Source of the DNA: Gammaproteobacteria bacterium
Lineage (GTDB): Bacteria; Pseudomonadota; Gammaproteobacteria; JALTLT01
Assembly (NCBI GenBank): GCA_027001815.1
Contig: JALTLT010000315.1
Location: 1 to 12,556, forward strand
Length of the DNA: 12,556 nucleotides
Reading direction: 5' to 3'
Below are positions 6,307 through 11,985 of the stretch, in pieces. The position numbers and the translations under genes were made by a program. Numbering within the stretch: the first letter of the stretch is position 1; each line of letters begins with the position of its first letter. The notes under the pieces were generated by a model. It saw only the letters and a program-made list of their open reading frames with translations. It had not been told where the DNA came from and searched no databases.

Positions 6307-6424
6307 CCGGATCCGGGGCCGATTTCCCTATCGTTGTCGGCTCTGCCGGCGGGCTCCCGCGTCCCGGCGGGGGGCCGGTCTCACCAGGGGGAGGTGTCGA
6401 TCGCCGGATGGCCGGGAGGTGGGC

Positions 6425-7357
6425 TCAGTCGTCGCTCCACACCAGGTTGCCGCAGGGGGTGAGGTCGTAGCCTCCCAGGAGTCCGGCCAGGTGACGGGTC
6501 TGGCCGTCGTGGAGGGTGGTCAGGAGTTGCTGGAAGAGACGGCGGAAGTAGATGCCGCGGGGGAGGGCCAGGTCGAATGCCTCCCAGCCCAGGGGGACGA
6601 AGTCGAGGCCGAACTCGGTGGCGGCGGCGCGGATGCCGGGGGCCAGGTCACCGCGTCCCATGGCGATGAAGGCGGCCGCATCCCGTTCCGAGTGGGCCAC
6701 CGGGGTGTTCTCCTCCTGGCGGAGGGGGATGCCGGTCCGTTCCAGACGATCGAGCAGGAAGCGCTGGGCGCCGGCCCCCGCCTGGCGCATCACCCAGCGC
6801 AGGCGGCCGTCGGCACAGCTCTCCAGCAGGCTCTCCGGGGAAGAGTCGCTCATGCCGAGGCGCGGCGAGAGGAGAATCCCCTGTTCGCGACGGAAGGCGC
6901 GCACCAGCACCCATTCGTGGTGACGGGAGTACTGGCGAAGGAGGGCCGCGTGACGCAGGTGTGCCTCCTCTTCCGTCCCCCAGTGGATGGCGCAGAGATC
7001 GATGCGGTTGGCCTGCAGCAGCTCGAGCCCGAGGCGGGTGCCGTTGGCGCTGTAGCTCACCAGGGCGTGGGCGCGGGTCTGCCGGGCCAGCGCCAGCACC
7101 GCCCGGTAGAGGAGGGGGTCGTCGCTGCCGGAGATGAGCAGCCGGTCGGTGAGGATGCCGCCGTGCGCCGAGTCGAGCAGCCAGCGGTCGATGAGCTCCC
7201 GGGGAAAGAGCCACTTGCCGGTCACCTTGGTGCCGGGGATCTTCCCCTCCTTGAGGAGGGCGTAGATCTTCTTCTCGTTGAGCTGCAGGTAGGCGGCTAC
7301 CTCCCGCACGCTCATGAACGGAGAGGCCGTCTCCCGTTCCCCCAGCACCGCCGCCAT
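6425..7357 (-). CDS. HTH (excisionase-type) regulator fused to PBP-like ligand domain
   Basis: A 310-residue cytoplasmic one-component regulator. Residues about 15-60 are an excisionase/MerR-like winged helix (MSVREVAAYLQLNEKKIYAL, then GKIPGTKVTGKWLFPRELIDRWL). The rest, from about 72 to 285 (LLISGSDDPLLYRAV... to YDLTPCGNL), resembles the periplasmic-binding-protein-like domain PF12727, which is also fused to MoeA in some archaea and bacteria. It lacks a signal peptide, so it should bind its ligand inside the cell. Given moaA, fdhD and aorABC next door, a role sensing molybdate/tungstate or pyranopterin cofactor status and controlling this locus is an inference. The start is ATG 7357, with GGGGAGGTG upstream and the fdhD stop one base away (TGAGATG). 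The frame stays open upstream into fdhD, but that part looks like shadow sequence. Confidence 0.8.
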   Translation of the reverse strand: MAAVLGERETASPFMSVREVAAYLQLNEKKIYALLKEGKIPGTKVTGKWLFPRELIDRWLLDSAHGGILTDRLLISGSDDPLLYRAVLALARQTRAHALVSYSANGTRLGLELLQANRIDLCAIHWGTEEEAHLRHAALLRQYSRHHEWVLVRAFRREQGILLSPRLGMSDSSPESLLESCADGRLRWVMRQAGAGAQRFLLDRLERTGIPLRQEENTPVAHSERDAAAFIAMGRGDLAPGIRAAATEFGLDFVPLGWEAFDLALPRGIYFRRLFQQLLTTLHDGQTRHLAGLLGGYDLTPCGNLVWSDD

Positions 7358-7358
7358 C

Positions 7359-8222
7359 TCAGCACCTCCCCGCCGCGGTCCGGAGCCGTTCTCCCACGCG
7401 GCGTGGCGGGGGGGCGTCGAAGTCGAGCCGGTCGGCGCCGTGATAGACCAGGAAGTGGCGCCCCCTGGCGCGGGCGATGAGGGTGACACCCACCCGGCGG
7501 GCGATCTCCAGCCCCATCAGGGTGAGGCCCGAGCGGGAGAGCAGGAGGGGCACCCCCATCTGCGCCACCTTGATCACCATCTCCGAGGTGAGCCGGCCGG
7601 TGGTGTAGAAGATCTTGTCCCCCCCCTCCATCCCCTCCAGCCACATGAGCCCGGCGATGGTATCCACCGCGTTGTGGCGTCCCACATCCTCGACGAAGTG
7701 GAGGATCCGGTCGTCCCGGCAGAGGGCGCAGCCGTGCACCGCGCCGGCCCGCCGATAGATCTCGTTGTGGGAGCCAAGTGCCTCCAGCAGGGCGTAGATG
7801 CGCGACTGGGAGAAACGCGCCGCCGGCAGCCGGATCCGTTCCACCTCCTCCATGAGGTCGCCGAACACCGTCCCCTGGCCGCAGCCGGTGGTCACCGTCT
7901 TGTGCGCCAGTCTTCGCTCCAGTCCCGCGATTCCCTGCCGGGTGGTGACCGCCACCGACTCCGTTTCCCAGTCCACCTGGATGGCGGCGATACCGCCGGG
8001 CTCCTCCACCAGCCGCTGGTTGCGCAGCCAGCCCAGCACCAGCAGCTCCGGCTGGCTGCCGAGGGTCATGAGGGTCACCACCTCCCGCTTGTCCACGTAG
8101 AGGGTGAGGGGGCGCTCGGCGGCGATCGGAGTGATCCGGCTCGCTCCGTGTTCGTCCACCGCGGTGACCGGTTCGCTGGCGGCCAGCCCGGCGTCGCTCA
8201 TGAGGATGCCGTGGCGCTCCAT
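7359..8222 (-). CDS. fdhD: FdhD-family sulfurtransferase/cofactor-delivery protein
   Basis: A 287-residue cytoplasmic protein of the FdhD/NarQ family. E. coli FdhD takes sulfur from IscS and delivers it to the bis-MGD cofactor of formate dehydrogenase. Family signatures: ERPLTLYVDKREVVTLMTL near the N terminus, TTGCGQGTVF (112-120), VEDVGRHNAVDTIAG (177-191), YTTGRLTSEMVIKVAQMGVP and SRSGLTLMG. The canonical CxxC reads C114-G-Q-G, so the second cysteine is missing; a different pair, C165-x-x-C168 (HGCALC), occurs before VEDVGRH. It starts with TGAGATG coupling to moaA and a GGGAGG Shine-Dalgarno. No formate dehydrogenase gene is in the window, so it may serve AorB or a distant molybdoenzyme. 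An alternative start at Met8 is possible. Confidence 0.92.
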   Translation of the reverse strand: MERHGILMSDAGLAASEPVTAVDEHGASRITPIAAERPLTLYVDKREVVTLMTLGSQPELLVLGWLRNQRLVEEPGGIAAIQVDWETESVAVTTRQGIAGLERRLAHKTVTTGCGQGTVFGDLMEEVERIRLPAARFSQSRIYALLEALGSHNEIYRRAGAVHGCALCRDDRILHFVEDVGRHNAVDTIAGLMWLEGMEGGDKIFYTTGRLTSEMVIKVAQMGVPLLLSRSGLTLMGLEIARRVGVTLIARARGRHFLVYHGADRLDFDAPPPRRVGERLRTAAGRC

Positions 8223-8223
8223 C

Positions 8224-9225
8224 TCAGCCTCCCGTGGAGTTCATGTGGCGGGCCACCACAGGTACGCCCCGCAGCTCGAACCGGTGGCCCTGGGGTTTGA
8301 GTGCCATGGCGTCGACGATCGCCTCCTTCAGGGGGGTATCGTCGATCGGGTGGGCGCGGATCACCTGGCGCAGGTCCACGGAGTGTTCGTGGCCGAGGCA
8401 GAGCAACAGCCGGCCGGTGGCGGTGAGACGCACCCGGTTGCACTGGTCGCAGAAGTTGTGGCTGTGGGGCGAGATGAATCCGATCCGTCCCTCGAACCCG
8501 GCGACCCGGAAGTAGCGGGCCGGCCCGCCGCTGCGCTCGGTGGTGGGCAGCAGGGTGAATGCCCGGGAGAGATCGGCGGCGATGGCGTCGGAGGGGTAGT
8601 GGGCCTCGGCCCGGTCGTGTTCGTGGATCGAGCCCAGCGGCATCTCCTCGATGAAGGCGATATCCATCTCTCTCTCCAGCGCGAAGCGGGCCAGGGAGAC
8701 CACCTCATCGTGGTTGCGGTTGCGCAGGATGACGCTGTTGATCTTGATCCGCCGAAAGCCGGCCCGGCGGGCCGCCTCGATGCCCGCCAGGACCCGCTCC
8801 AGACGGCCGTTGCGGGTCAGTGCCCGGAATCGCTCCGGGCGCAGGGAGTCGAGACTGATATTGATGCGCTGCACGCCCGCCGACCGCAGTTGCGGCGCCA
8901 GGCGGTGGAGCTGGGTGGCGTTGGTGGTCAGGGTCAGCTCCCGCAGACCGGGCAGGGCTGACAGCTCCGAGAGCAGCGAGACGACGTTGCGCCGCACCAG
9001 CGGCTCACCGCCGGTGACGCGGATCCTCTCCACCCCCAGTTCCACGAAGCAGCGGGCGATGCAGGCGATCTCCTCCAGGGTGAGGAGCCGGGCGCGGGGG
9101 ACGAAACGGGTCTCTTCGCTCATGCAGTAGACGCAGCGCAGGTCGCAGCGGTCGGTGACGGAGATACGCAGGTAGCTGACCCGGCGGCCGAAACGGTCGG
9201 TGAGCGGGGCGGGAGTGGAATGCAT
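8224..9225 (-). CDS. moaA: GTP 3',8-cyclase MoaA
   Basis: A 333-residue radical-SAM enzyme that converts GTP to (8S)-3',8-cyclo-7,8-dihydroguanosine 5'-triphosphate, the first step of pyranopterin cofactor synthesis. The N-terminal cluster motif is C27-x3-C31-x2-C34 (TDRCDLRCVYC), then RVTGGEPLVRR for SAM binding. The second [4Fe-4S] site that holds GTP is C259-x2-C262-x13-C276 (FCDQCNRVRL to LLLCLG). The protein ends in the functionally conserved Gly-Gly (MNSTGG). The start is ATG 9225 (MHSTPAPLTDRFGR), with GGAGGAG 6-7 nt upstream; the open frame to 9279 would have no such site. It is first in the three-gene unit with fdhD and the HTH-PBP gene, divergent from aorABC. It is preceded by a sigma-54-like element about 26 nt before its predicted 5' end. 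Confidence 0.95.
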   Translation of the reverse strand: MHSTPAPLTDRFGRRVSYLRISVTDRCDLRCVYCMSEETRFVPRARLLTLEEIACIARCFVELGVERIRVTGGEPLVRRNVVSLLSELSALPGLRELTLTTNATQLHRLAPQLRSAGVQRINISLDSLRPERFRALTRNGRLERVLAGIEAARRAGFRRIKINSVILRNRNHDEVVSLARFALEREMDIAFIEEMPLGSIHEHDRAEAHYPSDAIAADLSRAFTLLPTTERSGGPARYFRVAGFEGRIGFISPHSHNFCDQCNRVRLTATGRLLLCLGHEHSVDLRQVIRAHPIDDTPLKEAIVDAMALKPQGHRFELRGVPVVARHMNSTGG

Positions 9226-9261
9226 CGATCTCCTCCGGCAGGATGGCGTCGCCCCGGTCAC

Positions 9262-9276
9262 GCAAGATCCGGACCA
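9262..9276 (-). promoter_or_regulatory. Sigma-54-like -24/-12 promoter of moaA
   Basis: The - strand reads TGGTCCGGATCTTGC against the consensus TGGCACG-N4-TTGC: 9 of 11 defined positions match, including the invariant GG (-24) and GC (-12) ten bases apart. The predicted start is near 9251, giving a leader of about 26 nt with the GGAGGAG site. The half-sites ATCCGG 9267-9272 and CCGGAT 9286-9291 overlap or flank its upstream side and could let a repressor block it. Confidence 0.55.
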
Positions 9277-9365
9277 CACTTCTTGCCGGATGATCCTGTC
9301 GGTCGGATGGAGTTTGTATCACAGTTGGGTTCCGATGCGTTCTGCAGGGACCCCGGGAGGCTCCA

Positions 9366-9391
9366 CCGTCGGGTCGAGGTTCGACCGACGG
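9366..9391. promoter_or_regulatory. 26-bp inverted repeat, candidate enhancer or operator
   Basis: Left arm CCGTCGGGTCGA (9366-9377) and right arm TCGACCGACGG (9381-9391) pair over 11 bp with one bulged G and a 3-base centre. It is about 125 bp from the predicted moaA start and about 185 bp from the predicted aorA start, within the range usual for sigma-54 activator sites. It could alternatively bind the HTH-PBP regulator. Confidence 0.5.
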
Positions 9392-9399
9392 CAACCGGC

Positions 9400-9416
9400 T
9401 GGGACTTTCTGTCCCA
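9400..9416. promoter_or_regulatory. 17-bp inverted repeat TGGGAC-N5-GTCCCA
   Basis: Perfect 6-bp arms (9400-9405, 9411-9416) around TTTCT. The centre is about 30 bp (roughly three helical turns) from the centre of the 9366-9391 repeat, a spacing that would put two dimers on the same DNA face. Sequence differs from the first repeat, so a second regulator is possible. Confidence 0.4.
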
Positions 9417-9536
9417 TCCGCTTTCGCTCCGGCGCGACATTTTGCACCGCCTTCCCCCTTGTCGCCTTTCCGGACAATTTTCGCCGATCGCCATCGGGCG
9501 CCGCCTGCCGCCGCGGTGTCCGGGGTGGTGGGAGTC

Positions 9537-9551
9537 AGGCACGCTTCTTGT
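9537..9551 (+). promoter_or_regulatory. Sigma-54-like -24/-12 promoter of aorABC
   Basis: AGGCACGCTTCTTGT compares with TGGCACG-N4-TTGC at 9 of 11 positions. The -24 GG with CACG is perfect, while the -12 pair is GT rather than GC, which should weaken it. The predicted start is near 9563, leaving a leader of about 70 nt before the aorA ATG. Confidence 0.5.
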
Positions 9552-9589
9552 AGAAGGCCCCGGAACGATGCTGATCCACCACCGGACCG

Positions 9590-9603
9590 GCGCCAGGTGG
9601 CGC
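9590..9603 (+). promoter_or_regulatory. Small hairpin in the aorA leader
   Basis: GCGCC (9590-9594) and GGCGC (9599-9603) form a 5-bp stem with an AGGT loop. It ends 10 nt before the aorA Shine-Dalgarno (GGAGGAGGT, 9614-9622). It may only tune translation or stability; it is too small to be a Moco/Tuco riboswitch. Confidence 0.3.
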
Positions 9604-9632
9604 GTCCGCCAACGGAGGAGGTCAATCCGATC

Positions 9633-10112
9633 ATGTTCAGAGCCCTATCCATCGACCCCGGCAGGTGTACCGGGTGTCTGCAGTGCGAGCTGGCCTGTTC
9701 GTACGAGCACACTGGCGTCTTCAATCCCTCCCGCTCGGTGATCCGGGTCTTCAACTTCCACGACGAGGGGCGCTTCGTCCCCTACACCTGCACCCAGTGC
9801 AGCGAGGCGTGGTGCATGCGGGCCTGTCCGGTGGACGCCATCACCGCCGACGCCGCCACCGGTGCCAGGGTGGTGAGCGAAGAGAGCTGCGTCGGTTGCA
9901 AGGTGTGCACCATCGCCTGCCCCTTCGGTACCGTCAACTACGTGCAGGCGACCGGCAAGGTGGCCAAGTGTGATCTGTGCGCCGGCGACCCCGCCTGCGT
10001 GCGTGCCTGCCCCACGGAGGCGATCACCTGGGTGGACGCCGACCTGGCCGTCTACGACAAGATGCGGCAGTGGGCCGCGAAGACGGACGCCGGCGCGTCC
10101 GCCTCTGCCTGA
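9633..10112 (+). CDS. aorA: AOR ferredoxin-like electron-transfer subunit
   Basis: A 159-residue polyferredoxin subunit expected to carry four [4Fe-4S] clusters. Sixteen cysteines fall in four groups: 12/15/18/22 (CTGCLQCELAC), 53/56/61/65 (CTQCSEAWCMRACP), 86/89/92/96 (CVGCKVCTIACP) and 113/116/122/126 (CDLCAGDPACVRACP). This HycB/NrfC-like layout matches AorA of the Aromatoleum aromaticum aldehyde oxidoreductase, where it wires the tungsten subunit to the FAD subunit. The start is ATG 9633 with GGAGGAGGT 10 nt upstream; open sequence before it is non-conserved. It is first in a tight operon: aorB begins 12 nt after its stop, with the aorB Shine-Dalgarno overlapping this stop codon. Without the neighbours it would only be called a 4Fe-4S dicluster-type protein. 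Confidence 0.9.
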   Translation: MFRALSIDPGRCTGCLQCELACSYEHTGVFNPSRSVIRVFNFHDEGRFVPYTCTQCSEAWCMRACPVDAITADAATGARVVSEESCVGCKVCTIACPFGTVNYVQATGKVAKCDLCAGDPACVRACPTEAITWVDADLAVYDKMRQWAAKTDAGASASA

Positions 10113-10124
10113 GGAGGGTTGGTC

Positions 10125-11975
10125 ATGGGTTGGACCGGAAAGATTCTGCGCGTCGATCTCACCGCGGGCACCGTCACGCCGGAGCCCCTCAACCGTGAGT
10201 GGGCCGACCTCTATCTCGGCCAGCGGGGGCTGGCCACCAAGTACCTGGTGGAGGAGGTGGATCCCCGCTGCGATCCCCTCTCGCCGGAGAACAAGATGAT
10301 CTTCACCACCGGCCCCCTGACCGGGACCATGGCCTCCACCGGCGGCCGCTACTCGGTGGTCACCAAGGGGCCCCTCACCGGCTGCGTCGCCTGCTCCAAC
10401 TCCGGCGGCTTCCTCGGTCAGGAGCTGAAGAACGCCGGCTGGGACATGATCATCTTCGAGGGCAGGGCGCCGAGCCCCGTCTATCTCCACATCGAGGACG
10501 ACCGGGTCCGACTGCTGCCGGCCGACGAGATCAGGGGCGCCTCGGTATGGCACGCCGACCAGTGGCTCCACCGCCGTCACCAGGACCCCCTGCTGCGCAT
10601 CGCCGCGGTGGGGCGCTCGGCCGAGAGCGGCTGTCTCTACGCGGCGATCATCAACGACCTGCACCGGGCGGCCGGTCGATCCGGGGTGGGCACCGTGATG
10701 GCCTCCAAGAACCTCAAGGCGGTGGCGGTGCGCGGAACCCTGGGGGTGGGCAACATCGAGGATCCGGACCGCTTCATGGAGGCAGTGGCGGCGGGCAAAC
10801 GGGTTCTGGCCGAGAACGCGGTCACCGGCCAGGGGCTGCCTACCTACGGTACCCAGGTGCTGATGAACGTGATCAACGAGATCGGCGCCCTGCCGACCCG
10901 CAACGCCCGCGAGGTGCAGTTCGAGGGGGCCAACGACATCTCCGGCGAGGCGATGCACGAACCGCGCCCCAGTGACGGCAAGCCCAATCTCACCACCAAC
11001 GCCGGCTGTTTCGCCTGCACCATCGCCTGCGGCCGTATCTCCACCGTCGATCGCGGCCACTTCTCGGTGCAGAACAAGCCCGAGTACTGGGGCAGCTCCG
11101 GTGGGCTGGAGTACGAGGCGGCCTGGTCCCTGGGCGCCGACACCGGGGTCGACGATCTGGACGCCCTCACCTATGCCAACTTCATCTGCAACCAGGACGG
11201 CTTCGACCCCATCAGCTTCGGCGCAACCGTCGCCGCCGCCATGGAGCTCTACGGCATGGGGGTGCTGACCGCGGAGCAGACCGGCGTGCCCTTCGAGTTC
11301 GGTTCCGCCGAGGCGCTGGTCAAGGCCGCCGAGTGGGTGGCGAAGGGCGAGGGCTTCGGCCGGGAGCTGGCCCTCGGCTCGAAGCGCCTCTGCGAGAAGT
11401 ACGGCCACCCCGAACTCTCCATGACAGTGAAGGGGCAGGAGTTCCCCGCCTACGACCCGCGCGGCATCCAGGGCATGGGTCTCACCTACGCCACCTCCAA
11501 CCGGGGCGCCTGCCATCTGCGCTCCTACACCGTCGCCTCGGAGGTGCTGGGCATCCCGGAGAAGACCGATCCGCTGACCATCGAGGGCAAGCCGGCACTG
11601 GTCAAGGCGTTCCAGGACGCCACCGCGGCGGTCGACTCCTCCGGCCTCTGCATCTTCACCACCTTCGCCTGGAGCCTGGAGGATATCGCCCCCCAGATCG
11701 ACGCCGCCTGCGAGGGCGACTGGTCGGTGGAGAAGCTGCTGGAGGTGGGGGAGCGGATCTGGAACATGGAGCGCGCCTTCAACCTGGCCGCCGGCATCAC
11801 CGGCGCTGACGACACCCTGCCGAAGCGGCTCCGCACCGAACCGGCGGCCACCGGCCCGGCGTCGGGCAAGGTGGCGGAGGTGGAGGCGATGATGCCGGAG
11901 TACTATCGCCTGCGCGGCTGGGACGAGAAGGGGGTGCCCACCGGCGAGACCCTCTCCCGTCTCGGTCTGTCGTGA
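10125..11975 (+). CDS. aorB: Tungsten aldehyde:ferredoxin oxidoreductase large subunit
   Basis: A 616-residue AOR-family catalytic subunit, expected to bind W-bis-pyranopterin and one [4Fe-4S] cluster and to oxidise aldehydes to carboxylic acids (or the reverse with strong reductant). It has the family N terminus GWTGKILRVDLT, the pterin-binding region TGPLTGTMASTGGRYSVVTKGPLTG, and cluster ligands C295-x2-C298-x3-C302 plus C509 in DSSGLC. Y330-E331 and H464 (RGACH) sit where Pyrococcus AOR has its active-site Glu313 and His448. Length is close to Pyrococcus AOR (605). The start is ATG 10125 after GAGGAGGG; a TTG at 10119 is less likely. It is between aorA and aorC in one operon. Substrate cannot be read from sequence; related enzymes accept many aldehydes. 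Whether W or Mo is bound is inferred from the family. Confidence 0.94.
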   Translation: MGWTGKILRVDLTAGTVTPEPLNREWADLYLGQRGLATKYLVEEVDPRCDPLSPENKMIFTTGPLTGTMASTGGRYSVVTKGPLTGCVACSNSGGFLGQELKNAGWDMIIFEGRAPSPVYLHIEDDRVRLLPADEIRGASVWHADQWLHRRHQDPLLRIAAVGRSAESGCLYAAIINDLHRAAGRSGVGTVMASKNLKAVAVRGTLGVGNIEDPDRFMEAVAAGKRVLAENAVTGQGLPTYGTQVLMNVINEIGALPTRNAREVQFEGANDISGEAMHEPRPSDGKPNLTTNAGCFACTIACGRISTVDRGHFSVQNKPEYWGSSGGLEYEAAWSLGADTGVDDLDALTYANFICNQDGFDPISFGATVAAAMELYGMGVLTAEQTGVPFEFGSAEALVKAAEWVAKGEGFGRELALGSKRLCEKYGHPELSMTVKGQEFPAYDPRGIQGMGLTYATSNRGACHLRSYTVASEVLGIPEKTDPLTIEGKPALVKAFQDATAAVDSSGLCIFTTFAWSLEDIAPQIDAACEGDWSVEKLLEVGERIWNMERAFNLAAGITGADDTLPKRLRTEPAATGPASGKVAEVEAMMPEYYRLRGWDEKGVPTGETLSRLGLS

Positions 11976-11985
11976 GGTGGCGGGC

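Larger units (their letters stand above)
9226..9632. other. Divergent regulatory region between moaA and aorA
   Basis: This 407-bp region separates moaA (-) from aorA (+) and has no credible coding sequence; frames reading through it look like shadows. It is visibly less GC-rich in places (9310-9340, 9435-9480) than the genes. It contains a sigma-54-like element on each strand, two central inverted repeats (9366-9391, 9400-9416), a repeat around the moaA -24 element (ATCCGG 9267-9272 with CCGGAT 9286-9291), and a small hairpin in the aorA leader (9590-9603). No sigma-70 pair was convincing. Confidence 0.75.

Noticed and set aside
9431..9445. Second sigma-54-like sequence GGCGCGACATTTTGC on +
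   Set aside because: GG and GC are 11 rather than 10 bases apart, and CACG is absent; the element at 9537-9551 is closer to aorA and better spaced.
9563..9632. Moco/Tuco riboswitch ahead of aorA
   Set aside because: The predicted leader is only about 70 nt with one 5-bp hairpin; the Moco RNA motif needs a larger multi-stem fold that I cannot find on either strand here.
9645..11516. 623-codon open frame on - opposite aorA/aorB
   Set aside because: Antisense shadow of clearly conserved AOR genes; repetitive Gly/Val/His composition and no family resemblance.
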